Below are positions 1 to 9,219 of a stretch of 64,000 nucleotides of DNA, piece by piece. The notes below the pieces were generated by a model. That model did no database searches. It saw only the letters and a list, made by a program, of their open reading frames with translations, and was not told where the DNA came from. The DNA lies in NCBI RefSeq assembly GCF_013402795.1, contig NZ_CP058595.1, positions 2,954,001-3,018,000 of the forward strand, written 5' to 3'. The first letter of the stretch is position 1. Each line of letters opens with the position of its first letter. This DNA comes from Costertonia aggregata (GTDB lineage: Bacteria; Bacteroidota; Bacteroidia; Flavobacteriales; Flavobacteriaceae). Both the position numbers and the translations under genes were made by a program.

Positions 1-2145
1 GGCAGATTAAAATCGGTTCAATTAACGCAAGAACCAGGTATCTATACCAACCCTGCGTGGTCATACAATTCTGACCGTATTGCATTTCATAGGGGAACGG
101 CACAAACTTACGACGATGCTATCGGCCCCTTTACCAGGGGAAGCCAAGTAGATTTGGTTTGGGTATCTTCAAATGGAGGCCCTATCAATTTAATCGATAA
201 GACCAAAGGACGCCAAATGCCCCACTTTACCAAAATAGATGATAGGGTTTACCTAAACAGCAACTCAAAAGGTTTAGTCTCCGTCCGGTGGGATGGTACT
301 GACGAGAAAGAACATTTGAAACTTACAGGAATCACTACCTACGGTTCGCAGGATGTTTTTGGGAAAGACCACGACCATGCTATGGACGGTCTTAATTTAC
401 TATCGGCACTGCCAACTTCCGAGGAAGGATGGCGAGAAAACAACAAAGCATCAAAACCTGCTGAAATCAAGATTTCCCCGGATGGGAAAACAGCTTTGGC
501 TTTGATTAATAATGACGTGTATACGGTAACTGTCCCTCGTTTTGGCAAAACCCCTACCATTTCTTTGGCCAAGGCAGAAGGTGCTGCTTTTCCTGCAATG
601 AAATTGACCGTAATGGGCGGGGAATTCCCTGCTTGGTCATCGGACAGTAAAAAAGTGCATTGGTCCTTGGGGTCCAGTCATTTTAGGTATGACGTGGTTG
701 CGGGCAAGCAATTTAAAGATAGTATTGCAAACGCCAAGAAAAAAGAGAAAGAACTAAAGAAAACCGAAAAGGAAACAGATTCCACCAAAACCGATCAAAA
801 GAAAGATGACAAAAAGAAGGAACCCAAATTTGAAGCTGAGGAGTTTAAGATACGGGTACGTTACCAAAAAGATACACCACAGGGAACTTTACATTTAAAG
901 GGTGGTCGCATCATAACCATGAATGGTGACGAGGTTATTGAAAATGGTGACATTCTCATTGAAAACAATAGGATAAAAGCTGTTGGGGCATCGGGCGATT
1001 TAATAGTGCCTTCGGGTACAACGACCATTGATGTTTCAGGAAAGACACTTACACCGGGCTTTGTGGATACGCATGCCCATATGTGGCCCAATTGGGGCGT
1101 TCATAAAAACCAGGTTTGGATTTATTCAGCAAATTTAGCTTATGGCGTTACCACGACAAGAGATCCGCAGACTGCTACTACAGATGTGCTTACCTACGCC
1201 GATATGGTAGAAGCGGGGATGTTGCATGGGCCAAGAGTGTACAGTACAGGACCGGGAGTAGGTTTTTGGAAGTACAAGATAGAAAGCTTGGAGCATGCAA
1301 AAGATGTGTTAAAGCAATATAGCGAGTATTACAATACCAAGAGTATTAAAATGTACTTGGTGGGTAATCGTCAACAGCGCCAATGGGTAATTATGGCGGC
1401 CAAGGAGTTAAAATTGATGCCTACGACCGAAGGCGGATTAGATTTCAAATTGAATATGACACAATTGTTGGACGGTTACCCAGGACACGAACACTCATTA
1501 CCTATTTATCCTATTTATAATGATGTAGTAAAAACCGTTGCGGATTCCAAAATGGCGGTAACCCCTACTTTATTGGTTTCTTATGGTGGGCCTTGGGCCG
1601 AAAACTACTACTATTCCCGGGAAAATGTATGGGGCGACAAAAAAATACAGTACTTCACCCCCTATGAGGAATTGGCCCAAAAATCAAGAAGGCGGCCAGG
1701 TTGGTTTATGGATGAGGAGCATATATTTAAAAAACATGCCGAGTTTATAAATGATTTGGTAGCCGCAGATGGACTGGCGGGCATAGGAAGTCACGGTCAA
1801 TTGCAAGGTCTTGGCTTTCACTGGGAGCTATGGTCGGTGGCCAGTGGAGGAATGAATAACCACGATGCATTAAAAGTAGCGACTATTCATGGTACAAAAG
1901 CTTTGGGATTGGATGGCGATTTGGGCAGCTTGGAAGCCGGTAAACTAGCTGATATTTTGATTATGGACAAAAACCCGTTGGAAAACCTTCGGAATACGAA
2001 CACCTTAACGCATGTTATCAAAAATGGTAGGGTTTACGAAGCCAATACTTTGGATGAGGTGTGGCCTAAGGAAAAGAAAGCTGAAACATTTTATTGGCAA
2101 ACCAAAAAACCGAACGGATTGCCAGGAGTAAAAAAACAGCCATAA
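1..2145 (+). CDS. Amidohydrolase with N-terminal TolB-like propeller repeats, 5' truncated
   Basis: The frame is open from base 1 (GRLKSVQLTQEPG...), so the true start lies upstream of the window; an internal TTG at 154 is not the start. The first part carries PD40/TolB-like repeats (NPAWSYNSDRIAF, FPAWSSDSKKVHW). A Lys/Glu-rich linker follows at about 730-840, then an amidohydrolase-1 domain with the metal-binding THAH motif at about 1067-1081 and the usual C-terminal signature GSLEAGKLADILI. Proteins of this architecture are exported metal-dependent hydrolases; the substrate is unknown. The gene converges on the lactonase gene with a 3-bp gap. Confidence 0.9.
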   Translation, partial: GRLKSVQLTQEPGIYTNPAWSYNSDRIAFHRGTAQTYDDAIGPFTRGSQVDLVWVSSNGGPINLIDKTKGRQMPHFTKIDDRVYLNSNSKGLVSVRWDGTDEKEHLKLTGITTYGSQDVFGKDHDHAMDGLNLLSALPTSEEGWRENNKASKPAEIKISPDGKTALALINNDVYTVTVPRFGKTPTISLAKAEGAAFPAMKLTVMGGEFPAWSSDSKKVHWSLGSSHFRYDVVAGKQFKDSIANAKKKEKELKKTEKETDSTKTDQKKDDKKKEPKFEAEEFKIRVRYQKDTPQGTLHLKGGRIITMNGDEVIENGDILIENNRIKAVGASGDLIVPSGTTTIDVSGKTLTPGFVDTHAHMWPNWGVHKNQVWIYSANLAYGVTTTRDPQTATTDVLTYADMVEAGMLHGPRVYSTGPGVGFWKYKIESLEHAKDVLKQYSEYYNTKSIKMYLVGNRQQRQWVIMAAKELKLMPTTEGGLDFKLNMTQLLDGYPGHEHSLPIYPIYNDVVKTVADSKMAVTPTLLVSYGGPWAENYYYSRENVWGDKKIQYFTPYEELAQKSRRRPGWFMDEEHIFKKHAEFINDLVAADGLAGIGSHGQLQGLGFHWELWSVASGGMNNHDALKVATIHGTKALGLDGDLGSLEAGKLADILIMDKNPLENLRNTNTLTHVIKNGRVYEANTLDEVWPKEKKAETFYWQTKKPNGLPGVKKQP

Positions 2146-2148
2146 AGT

Positions 2149-3288
2149 TTAAAATAGAATACAAACCGGGGACGGGGCTTCAACTTCTGAAATGTAGTTT
2201 AAAAGCCCTGTTTTTTTATCTCTTTTAAAAGAAACTATGTTGTTTGAATATTGATTGGCGACCAGCAAGTGACTTTCATCCGGCGATAGCGAAAAATTAC
2301 GGGGCCATTCCCCGTGAACCGATTCATGGCCTAAGACAGTAAGACCACCATTTACTGCATTTATTTTGTAGATTACGATACTGTTGTCCCCTCTGTTGGA
2401 AGCGTATAGAAACTTACCATCTGAAGAGATATGGATATCCGCACAGTAACTTTCCCCTTTAAAACCTTTGGGTAAAGTAGAATACGATTCAATGGGTCTG
2501 TATGCTTTTTTCGTTTTCTCGATTACACTTACCGTAGAGTTTAGTTCGTTAACGACATACAACCATTTGCCATTGGGGTGAAAACTCAAATGCCTTGGTC
2601 CGGCACCTTTGGGCAAATCCATAGTGGTGGGCTCGGATGGGGTCAACGTTCTCATTTTACTGTTTAAATGGGAAAACCAAAGTTGGTTTGTACCTAAATC
2701 TATAGAGATCACTTTTGAATCTGAATCGGGAACAAACCACGACGAATGGGCATGAGGTACTTTTTGCCTTTGGGTAGTGCCTTTACCAGTGTGTTTTTGA
2801 ATGAAATACGGTCCTGTTAGCAGGCCGCTATCGTCCATATGCAGAAGCCCGACCGTACCGCTTGTGTAGTTGGATACAAGTATGTTTCCCGAGTCGTTTA
2901 CGGTAATATGGCAAGGATGGGCACCACCTGAATTTTTCTGGTTTATGAGTATTAATGTATCGCTTTTTACCTGAAAAGAGGATACTTTGCCATTACCGTC
3001 ATCATCAATTTCACTAACGGCCAATAAAAAACGTTTATCCGCACTAAAGGTCAAAAAAGAGGGGTCTTCCGAGGGTATAGAAAGTCCTATTTTTTCGAGA
3101 GTCCCATCTTTGTGAAGCGCATATTGATAAATACCCTCGCTTTCATCGTCGGTGTAGGTTCCTACATAAAAATTTCGGGACACTTCACTTTTTTCAATGG
3201 CTATATCCTCCACGGCAGATTCTTTTTGTTGTCGTTTACAACTTAAGGTCATAAATACAAAAAATAGTAAAGAAAGTACAGATTTCAT
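2149..3288 (-). CDS. Lactonase family lipoprotein (6-phosphogluconolactonase-like beta-propeller)
   Basis: The 379-residue protein has a lipoprotein signal with lipobox TLSC (Cys17), so it is probably anchored in the periplasm or outer membrane. The mature part has the repeated blades of the Lactonase/PF10282 seven-bladed propeller, with typical strings such as GAGPRHLSFHPNGKWLYVVNE and SLSPDESHLLVANQ. Family members are named for 6-phosphogluconolactonase, but secreted flavobacterial members have no proven substrate. It lies 14 bp downstream of the GH20 gene and is probably the last gene of that transcript. Confidence 0.9.
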   Translation of the reverse strand: MKSVLSLLFFVFMTLSCKRQQKESAVEDIAIEKSEVSRNFYVGTYTDDESEGIYQYALHKDGTLEKIGLSIPSEDPSFLTFSADKRFLLAVSEIDDDGNGKVSSFQVKSDTLILINQKNSGGAHPCHITVNDSGNILVSNYTSGTVGLLHMDDSGLLTGPYFIQKHTGKGTTQRQKVPHAHSSWFVPDSDSKVISIDLGTNQLWFSHLNSKMRTLTPSEPTTMDLPKGAGPRHLSFHPNGKWLYVVNELNSTVSVIEKTKKAYRPIESYSTLPKGFKGESYCADIHISSDGKFLYASNRGDNSIVIYKINAVNGGLTVLGHESVHGEWPRNFSLSPDESHLLVANQYSNNIVSFKRDKKTGLLNYISEVEAPSPVCILF

Positions 3289-3302
3289 AACGATATTGGA
3301 TA

Positions 3303-4922
3303 TTAATCCTTGGTTATTTCAGAATAGGTGAATTTACTTTTTTCCCAATCAATTAGTGGGGATGGGTAGTATTTAACGTCCATTCTATCCAAAAAAGGTG
3401 CTTGTGCGGCCAAACGTGTCTTATAATTTTCCCAATCCCTGTTTTCTTCTGTAGTCCACCCAAGTTCGGCATATCCAATGGCCCTAGGAAAAGCCAAATA
3501 CTCCAACTCTTCGATAGTGCTTATGGTTTCTGACCATAATGGCGCTTCTATTCCCAAAATATTCTTTAAGGGAATGCCTTCATAGGCTTCCGGTTTCCAA
3601 ACATAAGCGGTATCTACCGGGATAAACCCCGACCACGTTAGGCCCAAAGGGGAAAGACTGTCATATTTCATATCTAGATACGCTTTTTTTGCGGGCGACA
3701 TAATTACTTTCATGTTCTTTTCAACGGCCATATCCGCATTTTCCTTACTGGCCCAGAATTGTGAAATAGACGATGAACTTATATTGGCGGTCGCTACTTC
3801 GTCCCACCCTATCATACGTTTGCCATATTTATGTACAATTTTTTCAACTTTTTCAACAAAATAGATATAATCCTTCTTTTTGGTTACATGGCTTTCATCG
3901 CCACCTATATGAAAATAGGGGCCTGGCGTTAATTCGGAAATTTCTCGTACAACATCATCAATAAAGCTATAGACCGTATCTTTTCGGGTGTCGAAAGTAC
4001 TAAAGCCCACTTTCATGCCTTCGTATAATTTTGGGGTTTTACCATTTCCGTTCAGGATAGGATAGGAGACCGATGCCGCATTGGTGTGCCCTGGCATATC
4101 AATTTCAGGTACAATGGTTATATGATGCATGGCTGCATAGGCTACGATTTCCTTATAGTCCTCTTGCGTGTAAAAACCGCCGGACTCCCCACCGACTTCG
4201 GTACTACCACCAATCTCGGTAAGTTTGGGCCAAGATTTTATCTCGATACGCCAACCCTGATCGTCAGAAAGGTGCAAATGCAGTACATTGTACTTGTAGT
4301 AGGCGAGAAGGTCAATATATTTTTTTACATCCTCTACACTAAAAAAATGACGGGCCACATCTAACATAGTGCCCCTGTATTCAAAAATGGGGCTATCGAT
4401 TATTTTACCCGTAGGAATTGTCCAAATCGGATATGTAGCCAATGTGTCGGTACTTGTTTCGGGAATAATCTGGCGAAGTGTTTGTACGCCCCTAAAGGCT
4501 CCCTCGGCGGTATTGGCGTTCAAGAGTATAGAGTCTTTTGTAATATACAGTTGATATGCTTCGGCACCTTTCAAATCTGTGCTGTCCGCTTTGTTGATGT
4601 AAATGATACCCTCTTGCTCCGGAATTTCCGTAGCATTAACGGGAACGATTAAATTGGTTTTTGATTTGATTTTATCTGATAAAAACTCACCTACTTCTGT
4701 AAATCCTATTTCGTTTTCAGAGGTGTAGATGGCCGTTAGATGATCTAAAGCAAAACCGTCATTGGTAGCGATTACCTTTACCGGTTTAGGAATTATCGGG
4801 GCCAAGGCCAAATCGGTCTTCGGGAAATTTAGGACTCGTTCAGTTTTTTTCTCCTCACATGACATAAATGCCACCACGGCGCAAAAAACAAAAATACTTT
4901 TAATAAATGTTGATTTTATCAT
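3303..4922 (-). CDS. Beta-N-acetylhexosaminidase, GH20 lipoprotein
   Basis: This GH20 exo-enzyme removes terminal GlcNAc or GalNAc from chitin-like or glycoprotein glycans. The ATG at 4922 is preferred over an in-frame TTG at 4946 because it directly begins the signal peptide and lipobox (FMSC, Cys22). An N-terminal GH20b-type domain (about residues 35-180) precedes the TIM barrel (DVARHFFSVEDVKKYID, LHLHLSDDQGWRIEI). The catalytic HIGGDE motif gives Asp342-Glu343, the substrate-assisted catalysis pair. It lies between the SGNH esterase and lactonase genes on the same strand with gaps of 27 and 14 bp, which suggests co-transcription. No SusC/SusD pair is adjacent. Confidence 0.95.
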   Translation of the reverse strand: MIKSTFIKSIFVFCAVVAFMSCEEKKTERVLNFPKTDLALAPIIPKPVKVIATNDGFALDHLTAIYTSENEIGFTEVGEFLSDKIKSKTNLIVPVNATEIPEQEGIIYINKADSTDLKGAEAYQLYITKDSILLNANTAEGAFRGVQTLRQIIPETSTDTLATYPIWTIPTGKIIDSPIFEYRGTMLDVARHFFSVEDVKKYIDLLAYYKYNVLHLHLSDDQGWRIEIKSWPKLTEIGGSTEVGGESGGFYTQEDYKEIVAYAAMHHITIVPEIDMPGHTNAASVSYPILNGNGKTPKLYEGMKVGFSTFDTRKDTVYSFIDDVVREISELTPGPYFHIGGDESHVTKKKDYIYFVEKVEKIVHKYGKRMIGWDEVATANISSSSISQFWASKENADMAVEKNMKVIMSPAKKAYLDMKYDSLSPLGLTWSGFIPVDTAYVWKPEAYEGIPLKNILGIEAPLWSETISTIEELEYLAFPRAIGYAELGWTTEENRDWENYKTRLAAQAPFLDRMDVKYYPSPLIDWEKSKFTYSEITKD

Positions 4923-4949
4923 GGTCTTCGTGTTAAGCTTTACCAATTA

Positions 4950-5594
4950 CTATTCTATATATTCTTTGATGACCGAATACCAAATGTCATAACCCTTGTT
5001 GTTCATGTGCAGCCCATCGTCAACAAAAATATCTTGCCTTACCTTTCTTTTGGCCAACATGGGTGACCATACGTCGGCAAAGTCGACCTTCGGGTTTTTC
5101 TGGCTCAATCTTTTTAGTTTTCGGTTTAACCGTTTGTATTTTCGTTTTAAGTGCCAACGTGCCATACTCGGTTTTGCCGATATCAATATGATTTTGGTAT
5201 CTGGGTTGAATTTACTTATCCTAGTAATGATTTGTTGGGCATCGTCAATGATTCGTCCAGGTCTTTTTTTTGATGAAATGTCATTATCGCCTTCATATAT
5301 GAACACTTTTTTTGGATTGTATTTAAGTATCAATTCATTGGTGTGCGATAAGAGGTCCGAAGTTTGGGAACCTCCAAAACCAGAATTAACGATTTGATGT
5401 CCTGGAAATACGGTTTCTAGATTTTTCCAAACCCGTATGCTTGAACTACCCGTAAATACAATAGTTTCTTTGGAACTATCCCACACGGTATCATATTTTT
5501 TTGAAATTGCTTCTACTTCTTGTGCAAACGCAAGTGTTTCTTGTGCTTTTGTATTTGCAAAACAAAAAAGAAACATGATTATAAAAAATCTCAT
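4950..5594 (-). CDS. Secreted SGNH/GDSL-family hydrolase
   Basis: The 214-residue protein has a short signal peptide ending near KAQ (about residue 18). Block I reads FTGSSSIRVW, with the presumed nucleophile near Ser51. GFGGSQTSDLL is the block II region, GDNDIS the block III Asn region, and DDGLHMNNKGY gives the Asp193/His196 pair. This is the GDSL-like lipase/acylhydrolase fold, commonly an acetyl esterase on carbohydrates. It stands first in the minus-strand run with GH20 and lactonase, consistent with removal of acetyl groups from an amino-sugar glycan; that substrate is inferred. Confidence 0.88.
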   Translation of the reverse strand: MRFFIIMFLFCFANTKAQETLAFAQEVEAISKKYDTVWDSSKETIVFTGSSSIRVWKNLETVFPGHQIVNSGFGGSQTSDLLSHTNELILKYNPKKVFIYEGDNDISSKKRPGRIIDDAQQIITRISKFNPDTKIILISAKPSMARWHLKRKYKRLNRKLKRLSQKNPKVDFADVWSPMLAKRKVRQDIFVDDGLHMNNKGYDIWYSVIKEYIE

Positions 5595-5685
5595 TGGTGA
5601 TACTATTAAATCGAAAGTAATGTGAAAATGAATTACGATATATATTTTTCGACAAGGGCGTACTGCCGTACGCTATATGTCATGT

Positions 5686-6567
5686 TTACATACCATTAGT
5701 TGCGGTAGTGATTCCCTCGGCGATTGCCCAATCGTGGAAACGTTGTATCCAATTATCGGATGGGTAACCTTGGGTCTTCATTCCAAAGCCATGGCCGCCT
5801 TTTGAATACATGTGCAATCCCACAGGCTTACCTATACCCAACCAAGAGGAATACAATTTGATACTTCCGTTCGCAAGGCCCAACGGATCGTCTGTTGCAC
5901 ATATGACCAACATGGGCGGTGCATCTTCGGGTGCATCTTGTACGGGCAATACTGTTGTCCATGGGTATACGGGTACAATAAAATTGGGCCTGTTTGATTT
6001 TGTGCAGTTATAGGTAACCCCCATAGTCACTGCGCCACCTGCAGAGAAACCCATAAAACCTATTTTATTTTTATCAATTTTGTACGTGTCGGCATTGTCG
6101 CGAAGGTAGGCAACTGCCGAAAGACCATCTGCGATGGAAAGTGGCAAAACCGGCGCTACCCGCTCCATGATTTTACCAGGGTCATTTGCCCCTTCGTCAC
6201 TTATTTCCTTTACAGCGTCATTGCCCGTGGGTACGAGCCTATATTTTAGAACAAACGCCGTGATTCCTTTTTGGTTTAACCATTTGGCGACATCAGTGCC
6301 TTCACTTTTTATACTTAAGGCATACAAGCCGCCTCCGGGGGCCACAATTACAGAGGTCCCATTCGGTTTTTTAGGCCTAAATACTTCCATTGTCGGAACG
6401 GAAACATTTGTAACGACCTTATTCTGCCAAATATCCGAAAAATAGGATTTCTCATCTTGGGTCCATTTTACCGTTGGGGATTTTTCGTAAGGAAGTTGAA
6501 TTATCTCTTGTGAAAAGGAAAACAAAGTCATTAGACCACAGGTTAAGGATGTAATTAAATTTTTCAT
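5686..6567 (-). CDS. Secreted alpha/beta hydrolase (BD-FAE/acetyl-xylan-esterase-like)
   Basis: The ATG at 6567 begins the signal peptide (MKNLITSLTCGLMTLFSFSQ) and is chosen over a longer in-frame start at 6600. The oxyanion-hole segment is APGGGLYAL, the nucleophile elbow is GFSAGGA and the catalytic His region is KGGHGFGM. This resembles carbohydrate or lipid esterases of the BD-FAE group. It is 91 bp upstream of the SGNH gene and may belong to the same hydrolase locus; the substrate is unknown. Confidence 0.88.
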   Translation of the reverse strand: MKNLITSLTCGLMTLFSFSQEIIQLPYEKSPTVKWTQDEKSYFSDIWQNKVVTNVSVPTMEVFRPKKPNGTSVIVAPGGGLYALSIKSEGTDVAKWLNQKGITAFVLKYRLVPTGNDAVKEISDEGANDPGKIMERVAPVLPLSIADGLSAVAYLRDNADTYKIDKNKIGFMGFSAGGAVTMGVTYNCTKSNRPNFIVPVYPWTTVLPVQDAPEDAPPMLVICATDDPLGLANGSIKLYSSWLGIGKPVGLHMYSKGGHGFGMKTQGYPSDNWIQRFHDWAIAEGITTATNGM

Positions 6568-6725
6568 TTTATCGATACTATTTTGTCTTTGTATAGCCAT
6601 GTTTTTATAGATATAGCTAATTTACCGTATTATTTTTGCTTTTTTGGCAAAGAAATTTCTAACTTACTGCTTATATCTACAATACTATAATTTTCAATCA
6701 TCTATTAACATTAAAGAACAATATT

Positions 6726-7058
6726 ATGAGTGATTTAGCCGACAAATTAGCAGCATTAAAATCAACTGCGGTAAGTCAATTGAACGAGTGCGGTGTTTCC
6801 AATATCGACCATGACCAGTTAGATGGTTATGTAAACAGTTTAAAATCTATGGTGGATAATAAGGACGCCACTTTGGTATCTGGTTCGGACGAGTCCGAAT
6901 TGGAAACGGTCCGCAGAAATTTCGTGGAGAAAAAATTGGGGGTTACCGATAAGGATAAGGCTATGGGCGCAATCAATAGCGTGGCCAACAAAATGTCCGG
7001 TATCCGTATGAAAAGTAGGCCCGCCTTTTATTACCTTGTGGCTCATGAGTTGAGTTAA
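6726..7058 (+). CDS. DUF2853 family protein
   Basis: A 110-residue soluble alpha-helical protein with no signal peptide. The pattern ELETVRRNFVEKKLGV and the ending AFYYLVAHEL match DUF2853, a family of unknown function widespread in Bacteroidota and Proteobacteria. It is monocistronic: the preceding gene is divergent and a strong terminator follows 21 bp after the stop. Confidence 0.85.
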   Translation: MSDLADKLAALKSTAVSQLNECGVSNIDHDQLDGYVNSLKSMVDNKDATLVSGSDESELETVRRNFVEKKLGVTDKDKAMGAINSVANKMSGIRMKSRPAFYYLVAHELS

Positions 7059-7079
7059 ATCATTAAAATGTTATTTACG

Positions 7080-7106
7080 GCCCTGCGATATTCGCAGGGC
7101 TTTTTT
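7080..7106 (+). terminator. Rho-independent terminator after DUF2853 gene
   Basis: A perfect 9-bp stem, GCCCTGCGA (7080-7088) with TCGCAGGGC (7092-7100), a 3-nt loop and six T residues. It ends the DUF2853 transcript and separates it from mazG. Confidence 0.93.
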
Positions 7107-7201
7107 ATTCTATCTTTATTTGATGAACTTGAAAACGATATTTTGGTCGTTATGCCAAAGAAACAGTTCTCTTTGTATTTTTATCAAAATTTATGTTTTA
7201 C

Positions 7202-7975
7202 ATGAACTCTAGAGAAACCCAATTACAAGCATTTGATAGGTTATTGACCATAATGGATGAATTGCGTGAGCAATGCCCTTGGGACAAAAAACAGACTATG
7301 GAGACTTTACGGCATTTGACCATAGAAGAAACCTACGAATTGGGCGATGCTATATTGGATAACGATTTGGATGAGGTGAAAAAAGAGTTGGGCGATGTAC
7401 TTTTACATATTGTTTTTTATGCGAAGATAGGTTCCGAGACCAAGGATTTTGACATTGCCGATGTCTGTAATTCCATTTGTGAAAAACTCATCAATCGTCA
7501 CCCCCATATTTATGCAGACATAAAAGTAGAAGATGAGGAAGAGGTAAAACGTAATTGGGAAAACATTAAACTAAAAGAAGGTAAGAAAAGTGTTTTGGAA
7601 GGTGTTCCCAAGAGCCTGCCCGCCTTGGTCAAAGCCAATCGTATTCAAGATAAGGTAGCAGGTGTGGGCTTTGATTGGGAAAAGCCGGAACAGGTTTGGG
7701 GAAAAGTGGAAGAAGAGCTTAACGAGCTCAAAAATGAGGTCAAGGCCAACGACGAGGATAAAATCGAGGCCGAACTGGGCGATGTGCTTTTTTCTATAGT
7801 GAACTATGCCCGTTTTTTAAATATCAATCCCGAAAATGCCTTGGAACGCACCAATAAAAAGTTCATCAAGCGTTTTCAATATTTAGAGCAAAAAGCCAAA
7901 GAAGCTCGTAAATCTTTACACAAAATGACCTTGGCCGAAATGGATATGCATTGGAACGAAGCAAAAAAAATATAA
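7202..7975 (+). CDS. mazG: Nucleoside triphosphate pyrophosphohydrolase MazG
   Basis: Full-length tandem-domain MazG of about 257 residues that hydrolyses NTPs/dNTPs to NMP and PPi. The N-terminal domain has CPWDKKQT followed by the EETYELGDAI and ELGDVLLHIVFYA metal-binding helices. The second domain repeats this (VEEELNELKNEV, EAELGDVLFSIVNYARF). KVAGVGFDWE joins the two halves. The ATG at 7202 is preferred over the one at 7193, because homologues begin near MNSRE; this is not certain. It appears to be transcribed alone. Confidence 0.95.
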   Translation: MNSRETQLQAFDRLLTIMDELREQCPWDKKQTMETLRHLTIEETYELGDAILDNDLDEVKKELGDVLLHIVFYAKIGSETKDFDIADVCNSICEKLINRHPHIYADIKVEDEEEVKRNWENIKLKEGKKSVLEGVPKSLPALVKANRIQDKVAGVGFDWEKPEQVWGKVEEELNELKNEVKANDEDKIEAELGDVLFSIVNYARFLNINPENALERTNKKFIKRFQYLEQKAKEARKSLHKMTLAEMDMHWNEAKKI

Positions 7976-8014
7976 TATCGGTCACTTCCCAAAAAATAAG
8001 AAGCTACCGATATT
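7974..8014. repeat. Inverted repeat between mazG and serine hydrolase gene
   Basis: AATATCGGT (7974-7982) pairs perfectly with ACCGATATT (8006-8014) across a 23-nt loop. It starts within the mazG stop codon and lies between two convergent genes. The missing T-tract argues against a classical terminator; it may be a 3' stem-loop. Confidence 0.45.
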
Positions 8015-8024
8015 GAGCTCAATT

Positions 8025-9083
8025 TTACTTCAAAATTGATTCATATATTTCGTTGAATACGGCACTTCTTAATCTAGAGTTACGCTCATTGGCCAAAACG
8101 ATTATGCCCCACTGCTTTTCCCTGTCATAGCCCATGATGGATGATTGCCCCATACTGTCCCCGGTCTTTGCGTAAATGGGCGTATCCCCATCCCGAAGGA
8201 TATTTATGCCCAGACCAATTTCAATATTGGTGTTTTTGAATAATGTTCTTTCGGCCATTATCGAAGCTTTGCCCATGCGGCTTTCTTCATCCAAAACCGC
8301 TTTCAAATACGAAACCATATCATGAGTATTGGATTTTATCAGACCAGCTGGAGCTACTATATTCCATTCAAAAAATTCCTGAGTACCACCTTCGGGATTA
8401 TAGCCCGTGGTCAGGTTTTCTACATTAAAATCTTTTGTATAGGTATGTTGCATGTGCAGCATATCAAGAATTTTATCCTTTACTATTTGGTCATATGTTT
8501 TTCCGTAGCTTTCTTCCAATATTTGTCCCAATAAAATAAAGCCCATGGTCGAGTATCTGTAATGGCCGTGGTCTTTTAATTCAGTGCAAGAGGATAGCAA
8601 ATGGTTTATGGTTTCCTTATCTACGCTTTTTACAGGTTGCTGTGGATTTAGCGCAATCAGTTTTCCAAAATCAATATCGGGCAGTCCGGATTGGTGTGAT
8701 GCCAAATCGGATATTTTGATACGATTTTTAATGGTATCGTTTAGGATTATTGCTTCTGGTAGGTAATCATCAATATACCCGTTCAAATCAATTTTGCCCT
8801 CGTTTGCAGCATTTGCTATCAAATTTCCCGTGAGAGCTTTGGTAATGGATGCTATTTCGAAAACTGAATGCTCATTGGCAGGTATATCGCTTTCTCTATT
8901 CGTATTTCCGATAGCGGCGTAAACTTCTTTACCGTCTATAAGAATACCAACACTTATGGCCACTTGCGGATACTCTTTTTGCTTGGTTTTTAAGATCGAG
9001 TCAATTTTATGGTGTATACCCTGTCCAAAAGATAAAGTTGCCAAAAGACTTGTTGCTACCAAAAATTTGAGTTTTTGTTTCAT
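8025..9083 (-). CDS. Beta-lactamase-like serine hydrolase (class C / penicillin-binding fold)
   Basis: Starting at the ATG at 9083, this is a 352-residue exported protein with a signal peptide ending near LSFGQ. The catalytic SxxK is SITK (Ser79, Lys82), the YxN-like motif is YSTMGF and the third motif is AKTGD, all in the order of the beta-lactamase/PF00144 family. Such proteins may be D-aminopeptidases, esterases or penicillin-binding-like enzymes; true beta-lactam hydrolysis is not implied. It lies downstream of the AraC regulator, separated by a hairpin region. Confidence 0.9.
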   Translation of the reverse strand: MKQKLKFLVATSLLATLSFGQGIHHKIDSILKTKQKEYPQVAISVGILIDGKEVYAAIGNTNRESDIPANEHSVFEIASITKALTGNLIANAANEGKIDLNGYIDDYLPEAIILNDTIKNRIKISDLASHQSGLPDIDFGKLIALNPQQPVKSVDKETINHLLSSCTELKDHGHYRYSTMGFILLGQILEESYGKTYDQIVKDKILDMLHMQHTYTKDFNVENLTTGYNPEGGTQEFFEWNIVAPAGLIKSNTHDMVSYLKAVLDEESRMGKASIMAERTLFKNTNIEIGLGINILRDGDTPIYAKTGDSMGQSSIMGYDREKQWGIIVLANERNSRLRSAVFNEIYESILK

Positions 9084-9146
9084 CGTATCTGTTTTTGTTA
9101 TTGAGATACAAATGTGCAATACATAGTAAACGCACGCGACCGATTA

Positions 9147-9192
9147 AAAAAAGTCGAACGCATTTTATTTCCCAAAAAGGTTCGACTTTTTT
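9147..9192 (-). terminator. Long-loop inverted repeat downstream of the AraC regulator gene
   Basis: AAAAAAGTCGAAC (9147-9159) and GTTCGACTTTTTT (9180-9192) are perfectly complementary over 13 bp with a 20-nt loop, and on the minus strand the stem ends in a T run. A further copy, CGACTTTTTTTAA (9206-9218), can pair with TTAAAAAAAGTCG (9144-9156), so two mutually exclusive stems are possible. The most likely role is termination of araC-type gene transcription; regulation of the downstream hydrolase gene is possible. Confidence 0.6.
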
Positions 9193-9219
9193 GAAAAACG
9201 ACGACCGACTTTTTTTAAC

